Positions 16,325 to 25,031 of a DNA stretch of 64,000 nt are shown here, one piece after another; positions within the stretch are counted from its first letter, which is position 1, and every line of letters begins with the position of its first letter. Source of the DNA: Hyphomicrobiales bacterium (lineage in GTDB: Bacteria; Pseudomonadota; Alphaproteobacteria; Rhizobiales; Rhizobiaceae). Under the pieces are notes generated by a model. The model was given only the letters and a program-made list of their open reading frames with translations. It was not told the DNA's origin and did not search any database. Location of the stretch: assembly GCA_900470285.1 (NCBI GenBank), contig UCAG01000014.1, positions 186,001 through 250,000 on the forward strand. Direction: 5' to 3'. The position numbers and the translations under genes are program-made.

Positions 16325-17400
16325 TGGAACCGATCGTTAAATTTGAGAATGTAACAAAAAGCTATGGTTCTTTTGTTGCGGTGGAAGAGCTTAACCTGAC
16401 CATTGAAGCAGGCAAGTTCATCACATTGCTCGGGCCTTCCGGTTGCGGTAAATCCACCACTTTGCGCATGCTCGGCGGGTTTGAAACACCGACATCCGGC
16501 CGCATCATCATCGCAGGCAAAGACGTGACAAAGCTGCCGCCTAATAAGCGCGATGTGAATATTGTGTTTCAGGATTATGCGCTGTTTCCGCATATGTCCG
16601 TTGCTAAGAATATTGCTTTCGGTCTGGAGCTTAAAGGCCGCGACAAGCACTTTATTCACAAGCGGGTGACCGAGTTGCTGGAACTGGTACAGTTGCAGGA
16701 TTATGCACATCGCCTGCCATCAGAACTTTCCGGCGGTCAGCGTCAGCGTGTGGCTCTGATGCGTGCGCTGGCACCGGATCCGCAGGTGTTGCTGCTGGAT
16801 GAGCCGCTCTCGGCGCTCGATGCGAAACTGCGCCAGCAGATGCAGATCGAGCTGAAATCCATTCAGGAAAAAACCGGCAAGACCTTTGTCTTTGTTACAC
16901 ATGATCAGGAAGAGGCACTCACAATGTCTGACCAGATTATTGTGATGAACAAAGGCCGCATTGAACAGATGGGTGATCCGCATACACTCTATCGTGCGCC
17001 GAAGAGCGTTTTTGTCGCCAACTTTATCGGTGAAACCAATCTGCTGCGCAGTCAGGTTTCCGGTGTTGAAAATGACATGCTGAAGCTGAACTGGAATGAC
17101 AATATTCTGACGGTTCCACGCGGCACTGCGAGCGTTTCAACGCAGGACGGTTATTTCATTGCTCTGCGCCCTGAAGCGATCCGCTGCACACAAACAGCAC
17201 CGGAAAGTCAGAACCGTCTGAAAGGCCGCATCCGTCAGCTGGTATTTAAAGGCAATCATACATCTGTCTTTGTTGAGGTGGACGGCGGTACGGTTCTCAA
17301 TGCGCTCAGTCATCCGGCAGACATCACCTCTTCCGTCGGGGATGACATCTGGGTCAGCTGGAAGCCGGAAAGCGCAACAGTCCTGCCTGTTTCGAACTGA
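16324..17400 (+). CDS. ABC transporter ATP-binding protein (PotA-like)
   Basis: A 358-residue ATPase. Walker A GPSGCGKST (near residue 37), signature LSGGQRQR, Walker B VLLLDEPLSALD and the switch His in FVTHDQEEALT are all present. A C-terminal TOBE-type regulatory domain (about 275-355) is typical of the spermidine/maltose class. Energises the importer encoded just upstream. Confidence 0.95.
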   Translation: MEPIVKFENVTKSYGSFVAVEELNLTIEAGKFITLLGPSGCGKSTTLRMLGGFETPTSGRIIIAGKDVTKLPPNKRDVNIVFQDYALFPHMSVAKNIAFGLELKGRDKHFIHKRVTELLELVQLQDYAHRLPSELSGGQRQRVALMRALAPDPQVLLLDEPLSALDAKLRQQMQIELKSIQEKTGKTFVFVTHDQEEALTMSDQIIVMNKGRIEQMGDPHTLYRAPKSVFVANFIGETNLLRSQVSGVENDMLKLNWNDNILTVPRGTASVSTQDGYFIALRPEAIRCTQTAPESQNRLKGRIRQLVFKGNHTSVFVEVDGGTVLNALSHPADITSSVGDDIWVSWKPESATVLPVSN

Positions 17401-17478
17401 GGTCATGCAGATCATTCCGGTCGCTTTGATGTGACCGGAACTTCATCATTATCTGAGAAAACCGGATGGAAATGAGTT

Positions 17479-18978
17479 ATGCAATATAACGCGCAGGCGC
17501 CGCTTAAGGTTGCTGCTTCCACTCTTGAAGAATTGGAACTTCGTGTCCGCGATGATCTGGCCTGTCTGTGTTATCCGCCTGCAAACTGGGTGGAAACAAC
17601 TGATGGTGCAGAGAAAGTGCATGATGTCGTGATTATCGGCGGCGGCATGTGCGGGCTCGTTGCCGGATTTTCACTGCTGGCGGGCGGCATCCGTAATATT
17701 CGTATTTTTGATCGCAGTCCTGAAGGTTTTGAAGGCCCGTGGCTGACCTATGCGCGTATGGAAACACTGCGCTCGCCAAAACAGCTGACAGGTCCTGCAT
17801 ATGGCATTGCTTCGCTGACATTCCGCTCGTGGTATGTGGCACAATTCGGCAATGATGCATGGGCTGAGATGGATAAAATCCCGCGCCCGATGTGGATGGA
17901 CTATCTGCGCTGGTACCGGAAAGTTCTGTCTCTGCCGGTTGAGAATAATGTCGAGGTAAAATCCATCCTGCCGGAAGGGCCGCTGATGCGCCTGACACTG
18001 GCGGGCAGCGGTGCCAAGGAAGCGACAATTCTGGCGCGCAAAATTGTCATGGCGACAGGCCGTGACGGTATGGGGCATCCCAATATTCCGGATTTTGTAG
18101 CGGGGCTGGACAGGAAGTTCTGGGCGCATTCTTCTGATGCGATTGATTTTCAGGCACTGCGTTCCAAACGGGTGGTTGTGGTCGGTGTGGGAGCCTCTGC
18201 GGTAGATAATGCCGCTGAAGCGCTGGAAGCTGGTGGCAAAGAAGTGCGTCATCTTATCCGCCGCAAGGAAATGCCGCAGATCAACAAGCTGATGGGTATT
18301 GGCTCCTTTGGTTTTACGGCCGCTTTTTCCAAATTGGATGATGCCCGCCGCTGGCAGATCATGAATTATTCATTGCGCACCCAGACCCCTGCGCCGCGCG
18401 GCTCAACGCTGCGGGTCAGCCGTCATGACAATGCGTATTTTCATTTTAATGCCGGTGTGAAATCGGTCGAGCAGAGCGGTGATGAACTCATTATCACAAC
18501 GCAGGACGGTAGCCGGCTGGTTACGGATTTCCTGATCCTTGGCACCGGCTTCACCGTTGACCCGCTGGCACGCAAAGAACTGGAAGCCTATGCGGATAAA
18601 ATCCTGCTCTGGCGCGATTGCTATACACCTCCGGCCGGTGAGGAAAATAAAGAACTCGGCAATCATCCTTATCTCTCAGCGGATTTCTCTTTCCGCGAGA
18701 AAGAGGCGGGCACGGCTCCGTGGCTGGCTAATATCTACAGTTTCAATGCCGGTGCGGCGGCCAGTCTTGGCAAACTGAGCGGTGATATTCCGGGCATCAG
18801 CGAAGGCGCGGCCATTCTCGCCCGTGAAATTGCAGCCCGGCTTTATCAGGAAAATTTTGAGCAGCACTGGCAGGCTTTGCTGGATTACAGCACGCCGGAA
18901 CTGCAGGGCGATGAGTGGAAAGCTTCACCTTTGCCGGATGCAGAGCAGATACAGTCGCAGCAGGCGGAGGAGGTATAA
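17479..18978 (+). CDS. FAD-dependent NAD(P)H-using oxidoreductase (flavin monooxygenase-like)
   Basis: A 499-residue flavoprotein. A first dinucleotide site VVIIGGGMCGLVAGF (about residues 50-64) binds FAD. A second, VVVVGVGASAVDNAAEAL (about 231-248), would bind NAD(P)H. The ATG (FLILGTGF) motif near residue 352 is typical of flavin-containing and Baeyer-Villiger/N-hydroxylating monooxygenases. It lies 78 bp after the importer ATPase and ends in a one-base overlap with the CMD gene, so it belongs to the same operon and probably performs the first oxidation of the imported compound. The substrate is not evident. Confidence 0.85.
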   Translation: MQYNAQAPLKVAASTLEELELRVRDDLACLCYPPANWVETTDGAEKVHDVVIIGGGMCGLVAGFSLLAGGIRNIRIFDRSPEGFEGPWLTYARMETLRSPKQLTGPAYGIASLTFRSWYVAQFGNDAWAEMDKIPRPMWMDYLRWYRKVLSLPVENNVEVKSILPEGPLMRLTLAGSGAKEATILARKIVMATGRDGMGHPNIPDFVAGLDRKFWAHSSDAIDFQALRSKRVVVVGVGASAVDNAAEALEAGGKEVRHLIRRKEMPQINKLMGIGSFGFTAAFSKLDDARRWQIMNYSLRTQTPAPRGSTLRVSRHDNAYFHFNAGVKSVEQSGDELIITTQDGSRLVTDFLILGTGFTVDPLARKELEAYADKILLWRDCYTPPAGEENKELGNHPYLSADFSFREKEAGTAPWLANIYSFNAGAAASLGKLSGDIPGISEGAAILAREIAARLYQENFEQHWQALLDYSTPELQGDEWKASPLPDAEQIQSQQAEEV

Positions 18979-19481
18979 TGACGGAAACTGCGGATATTCT
19001 TATCAGCGCCGCCGGTATCGGAGCCACGGATCCTCTGCGTGAGGTGCTGGCAGGCCGTGCGGATATTCTGGCGCTGACACAGCAAACTCATGACAGTGCC
19101 TTAATGCCTGCTGATGCGGGAGGGCTGTCCCGTGCCGAGCGTGCCGCTATTGCAGTACGTGTTGCCAGACATAATCAGGACGAAGCGCTGACACAGCATT
19201 TCACAATTTTACTGGAACAGGCGGACAATGCCGCAGAAGCGGCTCTCATCGCTGATCAGAATTTCAACGGTGGTGACGATCAGCGTTTGCAGGCTTTGAT
19301 CCGGCATACGGATCTTGTGACGCGCTCTCCTAAAGATGCCACAGGTGCCGATATTGAAAAGCTGCGTCAGGCCGGTGTGAATGACGCTGATATTGTGCGG
19401 CTTTCGGAGCTTCTGGCATTTGTAAGCTATCAGCTACGTGTCGCAGCCGGTTTGCGTTTGATGAGAGGTTTACATGGGTAA
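18978..19481 (+). CDS. CMD-domain protein, Avi_7170-like family (no redox cysteines)
   Basis: A 167-residue helical protein of the carboxymuconolactone decarboxylase/AhpD superfamily. GGLSRAERAAIAVRVARHN corresponds to the conserved helix before the active site. The CxxC pair is absent: I see no Cys in that region. It matches what I recall of the Avi_7170 CMD family, which always occurs beside the Avi_7169-type AhpD protein found here at 19474. GAGGAGG precedes ATG 18978. It may be a structural or accessory partner of the Cys-bearing protein. Function is unknown. Confidence 0.75.
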   Translation: MTETADILISAAGIGATDPLREVLAGRADILALTQQTHDSALMPADAGGLSRAERAAIAVRVARHNQDEALTQHFTILLEQADNAAEAALIADQNFNGGDDQRLQALIRHTDLVTRSPKDATGADIEKLRQAGVNDADIVRLSELLAFVSYQLRVAAGLRLMRGLHG

Positions 19482-20049
19482 GACCATTCATGAATTCACG
19501 ACAACAGTGCCGGTCTGGAAACCCTATGTGACGCCGGTTGTGCTGGCGGATGCGACGTCGGAGCAGCTGGATGCGCTGAAAGTCACGCCGTCCAACACCA
19601 AGGTTTCTGACTATCTTCTGGTGCTGGCACATGATGCAGAAACGCTGAAGCACCGGTCACCGCTGTTTAATGGCGTGATGTATAATCGCGGCGGCATGTC
19701 CCGTGCGGAGCGGGAAATCGGGGCAGTGGGAGCTTCGGTTGTAAACCAATGTATTTATTGCGCGGCGGTGCATGCAAGCCGCTATAACCAGCTGGCAAAG
19801 GAAGAGGATACCATTGCCGCCATTTTTAAGGATGGTGTGAATGCGGATATTGAACCGCGGCTGAAAGCAATTTTCAATTTTGCAGTTCGTCTGTCGGCCT
19901 GTCCGCCGCAGGCTGATGCAACCGACATGCAGGCGCTGACCGAAGCAGGGCTGGATCAGAATGAAATCCTCGATCTCATTCTGTCTGCATCGCTTTTCGG
20001 CTGGGCAAACAGACTGATGCATACATTGGGAGAGCCTGTAGAGGAATAG
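19474..20049 (+). CDS. Alkylhydroperoxidase (AhpD-like) domain protein, Avi_7169-like family
   Basis: A 191-residue protein with the AhpD active-site motif C93-IY-C96-AAV-H100 (NQCIYCAAVHASRY), preceded by GGMSRAEREIGAV. AhpD-type proteins reduce peroxides or protect against oxidised by-products. Next to a flavoprotein monooxygenase it may handle peroxide or a reactive intermediate. It overlaps the companion CMD gene by 8 nt, so the pair is probably made together. Confidence 0.82.
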   Translation: MGKTIHEFTTTVPVWKPYVTPVVLADATSEQLDALKVTPSNTKVSDYLLVLAHDAETLKHRSPLFNGVMYNRGGMSRAEREIGAVGASVVNQCIYCAAVHASRYNQLAKEEDTIAAIFKDGVNADIEPRLKAIFNFAVRLSACPPQADATDMQALTEAGLDQNEILDLILSASLFGWANRLMHTLGEPVEE

Positions 20050-20078
20050 GTCTGCGGCATAGTTTGAGGAGTGAGCAA

Positions 20079-20684
20079 ATGAAGCAGCTGACACCACCGG
20101 AAATCGGGCCTCGTTTGCAGGCTTTGCGTAAAGAGCGAAAGCTTACACTGGCGGATCTCTCCGTTATGGCAGGCGTATCGCGTTCCATTCTTTCCGAGAT
20201 CGAGCGCGGTAATGCCAATCCGACCTATGGCACGCTGTGGCATCTGACACAGGCACTTGGGGTTAATCTGGATTGCCTGATGGGCGGCGTAACCAATGAG
20301 CGGACAGATCAGATCCATCTGCTGCCCGGCAATCTGACGCCGACGATCCGTAGTCCGGACGGTACCTGTACTTTGCAGATTCTGGCACCGGCCAGCATGA
20401 TTGCACTGATCGAATGGTATCTTTTGACTTTTGACCTCAACGGCAAACTGGAGAGTGAGGCACATAGTCCGGGAACAATGGAGCATCTGCATTGCCTTGA
20501 GGGCGAAATCCACGTTTCCAACACAGCGTCGCAAACGGTGGTCAGGGCGGGTGAAACAGCCCGTTATTCGGCAGAGGTGCCGCATTGCCTGACCAGTATT
20601 GGCAGTCAGCCTGCCAAAGCTTTTCTGGTCGTTGCCTTTGCCGGTGTTAATGGCGGCTTTGGCAGCAATTTACGACCCAAATAA
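20079..20684 (+). CDS. XRE-family regulator with C-terminal cupin domain
   Basis: A 201-residue regulator. The helix-turn-helix (about residues 8-62) contains LTLADLSVMAGVSRSILSEI, and a cupin sensor domain (about 105-190) contains MEHLHCLEGEIHV and the closing VPHCLTSIG. XRE-cupin proteins often sense an amino acid or small metabolite and control its catabolism. It sits in the middle of the operon, so autoregulation of the pathway is likely. ATG 20079 follows GAGGAG. The in-frame codon at 20064 is TTG. Confidence 0.88.
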   Translation: MKQLTPPEIGPRLQALRKERKLTLADLSVMAGVSRSILSEIERGNANPTYGTLWHLTQALGVNLDCLMGGVTNERTDQIHLLPGNLTPTIRSPDGTCTLQILAPASMIALIEWYLLTFDLNGKLESEAHSPGTMEHLHCLEGEIHVSNTASQTVVRAGETARYSAEVPHCLTSIGSQPAKAFLVVAFAGVNGGFGSNLRPK

Positions 20685-20742
20685 CAAAATGCGGAATAAC
20701 CGCAGAATAATTTGAATGATTATGAGTGAGGAACAAAAAACT

Positions 20743-21825
20743 ATGCGGGTAGGGATTATTGGCGCCGGATCAATCGCGTTTGGTATGGCAGCATTTCTGG
20801 AACAGACAGGCCACACAGCTATTCTTTGGTCACCATCGGGTGAGCGCACAAAAGCGCTGGCCGCAGGGGAGGCGCTGACTGCCTCCGGTGCTGTGACCGG
20901 CACATTCCGGCCGCAGGTGGCAGCGGATGCGCGTGCATTGGCCGAAGGCTCTGATGTGCTTGTGGTGGCTCTGCCTGCCTACGGGCACAAGGCGGTGCTC
21001 GATGCTGTGGCACCTTATATTCGTGCAGAACAGAGTGTTATTATCAGCTCTCATGCCTCCTTTGGTGCGCTCTATCTGTCCCGCCTGCTGGCTGCGCGTG
21101 ATATCAGCGTGCCGGTCATTGCGTGGGGAACTACGGTTGTCTCAGGCCGTCAGCTGAGCCAGACGGAAGTGAATGTGAACACTGTACGCAAACGTATTGA
21201 TCTTGCGACAGTGCCGGAGTCTCGCAGCGCAGAAGGGCTGGCGCTCTGCCAGACACTGTTCGGGGATCGTTTCGTGGATCGTGGCAGCCTGCTGGCCATC
21301 GCTTTGTCCAATCTCAATCCGCAAAACCACATGGGTATTGCACTGGGTAATATGACCCGTATGGAACGCGGTGAAAGCTGGAGCCAGGGGCAGAATGTAA
21401 CACCGAATGTCGGGCGTCTTCTGGAAGATCTGGATCAGGAGCGCATCAATGTTGCTACTGCTCTGGGGCTGCAAGTGCGGACAATCTTCGAGCATTTCCA
21501 TCTTTCATTTCATGTTCCTGTCAGCTCGATTTCGCAGATGAATCAGGAAATGCATGCCGCAGGCAATGGCGGTTCCGGCCCGACCACAGCGGACAGCCGC
21601 TATGTCACGGAAGATGTGCCGTTCGGTCTGGTGATGACTGCCAGACTGGCTCGCCTTGCAGGTAAGCCTGCCGAATTGCATGAGGCAGGCGTTAAAATCT
21701 TCTCGGCAATGTACGGACGGGATTTTACTGCTGAAAACGATCTTTTGAACGCATTAAATATGGATGCGCTTTCCCTGTCTGACCTGACCGGACTTTGCAA
21801 AAATGGTTATGCAACCGGTCAATAA
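20743..21825 (+). CDS. Octopine/nopaline dehydrogenase family protein (opine dehydrogenase-like)
   Basis: About 360 residues. The N-terminal NAD(P) motif is [17 protein letters not shown]. The C-terminal octopine-dehydrogenase domain shows [20 protein letters not shown], with the conserved His, and [15 protein letters not shown]. The family reductively joins an amino acid and a keto acid, or oxidises such opines back. Three in-frame ATGs exist (20716, 20722, 20743). The last is preferred for its GAGGA ribosome site and because the Rossmann motif follows at once. Placed before kbl-tdh, it may release an amino acid that these enzymes then degrade. The direction and substrate are inferred. Confidence 0.82.
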   Translation: MRVGIIGAGSIAFGMAAFLEQTGHTAILWSPSGERTKALAAGEALTASGAVTGTFRPQVAADARALAEGSDVLVVALPAYGHKAVLDAVAPYIRAEQSVIISSHASFGALYLSRLLAARDISVPVIAWGTTVVSGRQLSQTEVNVNTVRKRIDLATVPESRSAEGLALCQTLFGDRFVDRGSLLAIALSNLNPQNHMGIALGNMTRMERGESWSQGQNVTPNVGRLLEDLDQERINVATALGLQVRTIFEHFHLSFHVPVSSISQMNQEMHAAGNGGSGPTTADSRYVTEDVPFGLVMTARLARLAGKPAELHEAGVKIFSAMYGRDFTAENDLLNALNMDALSLSDLTGLCKNGYATGQ

Positions 21826-21911
21826 CTGATCTGCATTCTGTCTGCCCTGCATCGGAAAAAACTGATAAAATGCGGGGCAGATGCCGGTATAATTGTGAGA
21901 GAGCTTCAAGC

Positions 21912-23099
21912 ATGACACATGATTTTCTTCGACATCTCCGTTCCGAGCTGGATGGCCTGAAAACATCCGGCCTGTATAAAACCGAGCGTATTATTACCTC
22001 CAAACAGGCCGGTGAAATCGAAGTGGCCTCGGGAGATCGCGTTCTGAATTTTTGTGCCAATAATTATCTCGGACTGGCGGATAATGAAGAACTGACAGAA
22101 TCTGCGAAACAGGCGCTCGACCGTTATGGCTACGGCATGGCCTCGGTGCGTTTTATCTGCGGGACGCAGGAAGAGCACAAACAGCTGGAAGACCGGATTT
22201 CCTCATTCCTCGGTATGGAAGATACCATCCTTTATTCTTCCTGTTTTGATGCGAATGGCGGGCTTTTTGAAACGCTGTTCGGTGAAGAAGACGCAATTAT
22301 TTCTGATGCGCTGAACCATGCCTCGATTATTGACGGTATCCGTCTGTCGAAGGCAAAACGGTTCCGTTACGCCAATAATGATATGGCTGCGCTTGAAGAA
22401 GAGCTGAAGAAGGCGGAGGGTTCCCGCTTTAAACTGATCGCCACAGACGGTGTGTTCTCGATGGACGGGATTATTGCCAATCTGCAGGGCGTTTGTGATC
22501 TCGCGGACAAATATAATGCGATGGTCATGGTCGATGACAGCCATGCGGTTGGTTTTGTCGGCAAAAATGGTCGTGGCTCTGCTGAATATTGCGGCGTTGA
22601 AGGACGGATTGATATTATCACCGGCACACTCGGCAAGGCGCTTGGCGGTGCATCCGGCGGCTATACATCTGCCAAGGCTGAAACTGTGGAATGGCTGCGT
22701 CAACGCTCACGGCCTTATCTGTTTTCCAACACACTTGCGCCGGTTATTGCTGCGGCATCGCTGAAAGTTTTTGATCTGATTGAAAACGGTGCGGAGCTTC
22801 GTGCCCGTCTCGCTGCGAATGCAGAATTGTTCCGTCGTGAAATGACAAAGCTCGGCTTTACACTTGCCGGAGACGGCCACCCGATCATTCCGGTGATGCT
22901 GGGTGATGCGGCACTGGCACAGAAAATGGCCGCACGAATGCTTGAAAAAGGCGTCTATGTAACCGGCTTTTCGTTCCCTGTGGTGCCGAAAGGTCAGGCG
23001 CGTATCCGTACACAAATGTCGGCAGCCCATTCGGAGCAGGATGTACGCAAAGCTATTGCGGTCTTTGAACAAACCGGCCGTGAATTAGGCATTATCTGA
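21912..23099 (+). CDS. kbl: 2-amino-3-ketobutyrate coenzyme A ligase (glycine C-acetyltransferase)
   Basis: A 395-residue PLP enzyme of the alpha-oxoamine synthase family, close in length to E. coli Kbl (398). It has [41 protein letters not shown] and the PLP lysine in [14 protein letters not shown] (near residue 242). It splits 2-amino-3-ketobutyrate with CoA into glycine and acetyl-CoA, after threonine oxidation by Tdh, which is encoded 10 bp downstream. ATG 21912 is the family start. An upstream in-frame start at 21795 falls inside the previous gene. Confidence 0.95.
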   Translation: MTHDFLRHLRSELDGLKTSGLYKTERIITSKQAGEIEVASGDRVLNFCANNYLGLADNEELTESAKQALDRYGYGMASVRFICGTQEEHKQLEDRISSFLGMEDTILYSSCFDANGGLFETLFGEEDAIISDALNHASIIDGIRLSKAKRFRYANNDMAALEEELKKAEGSRFKLIATDGVFSMDGIIANLQGVCDLADKYNAMVMVDDSHAVGFVGKNGRGSAEYCGVEGRIDIITGTLGKALGGASGGYTSAKAETVEWLRQRSRPYLFSNTLAPVIAAASLKVFDLIENGAELRARLAANAELFRREMTKLGFTLAGDGHPIIPVMLGDAALAQKMAARMLEKGVYVTGFSFPVVPKGQARIRTQMSAAHSEQDVRKAIAVFEQTGRELGII

Positions 23100-23109
23100 G
23101 GGAACTCCA

Positions 23110-24144
23110 ATGACGAATATGATGAAAGCCCTGGTGAAAGCAAAGGCAGAACCGGGTCTGTGGATGGAGCGTGTTCCTGTTCCTGAGATCGGCCCGAATG
23201 ATGTGCTGATTAAGGTCAAAAAATCCGCAATCTGCGGCACGGATGTGCATATATGGAACTGGGATCAGTGGGCGCAAAACACAGTGCCTGTGCCGATGGT
23301 TGTCGGTCATGAATTTATGGGCGAGATCGCAGAGATCGGCTCGGCTGTGACCAAATATAAAGTCGGTGAGCGGGTTTCGGGTGAGGGGCATATTGTGTGC
23401 GGCAAGTGCCGCAACTGCCGTGCAGGTCGTGGCCATCTGTGCCGCAATACGCTTGGTGTAGGTGTGCACCGCGCCGGTTCTTTCGGGGAATTTATCTGCC
23501 TGCCGGAATATAATGTGGTGGCTATCCCGGATGAAGTGCCGGATGAAATCGCTGCTATTTTCGATCCTTTCGGCAATGCTGTGCATACGGCTTTGTCTTT
23601 CGATCTGATCGGCGAGGATGTGCTGGTTACCGGTGCAGGCCCGATTGGCATCATGGGGGCAATGGTTGCCAAACGTGCGGGCGCGCGCAAGGTTGTCATC
23701 ACCGATATCAATCCGGTACGGCTGGATCTGGCCAAAAAAGTCGGCATTGATTATGTGGTGGATGCCTCAAGAGAAAATCTTGATGACGTCATGAAATCCA
23801 TCGGTATGACAGAAGGCTTTGATGTCGGGCTGGAAATGTCCGGTGCTGCACCTGCATTCCGCGATATGATCGACAAGATGAATAATGGCGGCAAGATCGC
23901 TATTCTCGGTATCGCCCCTGCCGGTTTTGAAATCGACTGGAACAAGGTCATTTTCAAAATGCTCAATCTGAAAGGCATTTACGGGCGGGAGATGTTTGAG
24001 ACCTGGTACAAGATGATCGCCTTTGTGCAGGGCGGGCTTGATCTGTCTCCGGTTATTACCCACCGCATCAGGATTGATGAATTCCGCGACGGTTTCGAGG
24101 CCATGCGCTCCGGCAATTCCGGCAAAGTGGTCATGGACTGGTAA
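23110..24144 (+). CDS. tdh: L-threonine 3-dehydrogenase
   Basis: A 344-residue zinc alcohol dehydrogenase. Catalytic-site Cys lies in [14 protein letters not shown], structural zinc Cys in [15 protein letters not shown], and the NAD fold in [19 protein letters not shown]. The sequence GDVHIWNWD-type start and [10 protein letters not shown] are characteristic of Tdh. It oxidises threonine to 2-amino-3-ketobutyrate for Kbl. It is the last gene before a strong terminator, which marks the end of the operon. Confidence 0.95.
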   Translation: MTNMMKALVKAKAEPGLWMERVPVPEIGPNDVLIKVKKSAICGTDVHIWNWDQWAQNTVPVPMVVGHEFMGEIAEIGSAVTKYKVGERVSGEGHIVCGKCRNCRAGRGHLCRNTLGVGVHRAGSFGEFICLPEYNVVAIPDEVPDEIAAIFDPFGNAVHTALSFDLIGEDVLVTGAGPIGIMGAMVAKRAGARKVVITDINPVRLDLAKKVGIDYVVDASRENLDDVMKSIGMTEGFDVGLEMSGAAPAFRDMIDKMNNGGKIAILGIAPAGFEIDWNKVIFKMLNLKGIYGREMFETWYKMIAFVQGGLDLSPVITHRIRIDEFRDGFEAMRSGNSGKVVMDW

Positions 24145-24165
24145 ATACGGCTTACGCATTTTATG

Positions 24166-24206
24166 CTGCCGTCAGATTTTAGCGATCTGACGGCAGTTTT
24201 TGTTTT
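24166..24206 (+). terminator. Rho-independent terminator after tdh
   Basis: CTGCCGTCAGAT pairs perfectly with ATCTGACGGCAG (12 bp, 7-nt loop), followed by TTTTTGTTTT. It ends the long operon that starts at 13318. Confidence 0.9.
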
Positions 24207-24225
24207 AAGATACTGTATGAAAGTC

Positions 24226-24885
24226 TTATTCAGCGCCTAGTCTCAGATATTTCTCAATCATATCCACAACGTGAAGGCGGCGTGTGCGGATATTTTCCTC
24301 CGAGGATATATCGACGCCAAAAGTAACGGACAGCGTATATTGGCTGGAAAGATACATGAAGCTGAGAGAGACGATAGAAATATAAAGCTGGGTGGCATCG
24401 ATCCCCGAGCGGAATATTCCTGTCGCAACACCACGGTCGAGTTGTGTCTGGATCGACTGAATAAACGGGCGTGACGAGCGCGGTATGCTCGGAATGGTAC
24501 TGATGAACTCTCCCTGCAACAGGTTTTCGCCAAGTACGAGTTTGATAAAAGCGGGGGTGTCCCGCATATAATCAAAGGTGAATGCGGTCAGGGTTTTAAT
24601 CGCATCCATCGGGTCGCGGTCGAGTATGCTCAGCTCCGCTTCCCTGCCGCGCAGCTGGTTGTAAACCTGTTCCAGAGCCGCTTTATACAGCGTCTCTTTG
24701 TTCTGGAAATAATGGTAAAGCATGCGGATATTACAGCCTGCACGCTCGACAATACGCGATGTGCTGGCACCGCTCAGGCCATATTCGCAAAATTCAACAA
24801 TGGCTGATTCGAGAATAGCCTGGCTTGTGGCTTGGGCATTGCGCGAGCGCACAGCTTTGGAAGTGTTCATATCCACTTTACTCAT
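24226..24885 (-). CDS. TetR-family transcriptional regulator
   Basis: A 219-residue regulator. The N-terminal helix-turn-helix reads GLSGASTSRIVERAGCNIRMLYHYFQNKETLY (about residues 38-69), and the C-terminal ligand domain is divergent. GGAGGA precedes its ATG. It is divergent from the oligopeptide-type importer, with a perfect inverted repeat at 24959 in the shared promoter region, so it probably represses that operon. The effector is unknown. Confidence 0.9.
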   Translation of the reverse strand: MSKVDMNTSKAVRSRNAQATSQAILESAIVEFCEYGLSGASTSRIVERAGCNIRMLYHYFQNKETLYKAALEQVYNQLRGREAELSILDRDPMDAIKTLTAFTFDYMRDTPAFIKLVLGENLLQGEFISTIPSIPRSSRPFIQSIQTQLDRGVATGIFRSGIDATQLYISIVSLSFMYLSSQYTLSVTFGVDISSEENIRTRRLHVVDMIEKYLRLGAE

Positions 24886-24949
24886 TCTGTAATCCTCCGA
24901 CGCTCTGACATTTCAGACCGTATATTTACGCATTTTGCAATGAGGGCAA

Positions 24950-24982
24950 TTGACAAGAAAGTAAGTAATAGCTTACTTATTT
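24950..24982 (+). promoter_or_regulatory. Promoter with TetR-type operator for the peptide-type ABC operon
   Basis: A -35-like TTGACA (24950-24955) is followed by AAGTAAG-TAATAG-CTTACTT (24959-24978), a perfect 7-bp inverted repeat with a 6-bp spacer. The repeat fills the space to the -10 region, where a bound repressor would block RNA polymerase. The divergent TetR gene makes it the likely binder. The -10 box itself is not clear. Confidence 0.6.
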
Positions 24983-25031
24983 AAAAAAAACTACTTCTTG
25001 TCACGCATGACATAAAAAGAGGAGGGGAAAG

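Noticed and set aside
17415-17440. Hairpin TTCCGGTC/GACCGGAA after the importer ATPase gene
   Set aside because: 8-bp stem without a T-tract, inside what looks like a continuing operon. Not enough to call a terminator.
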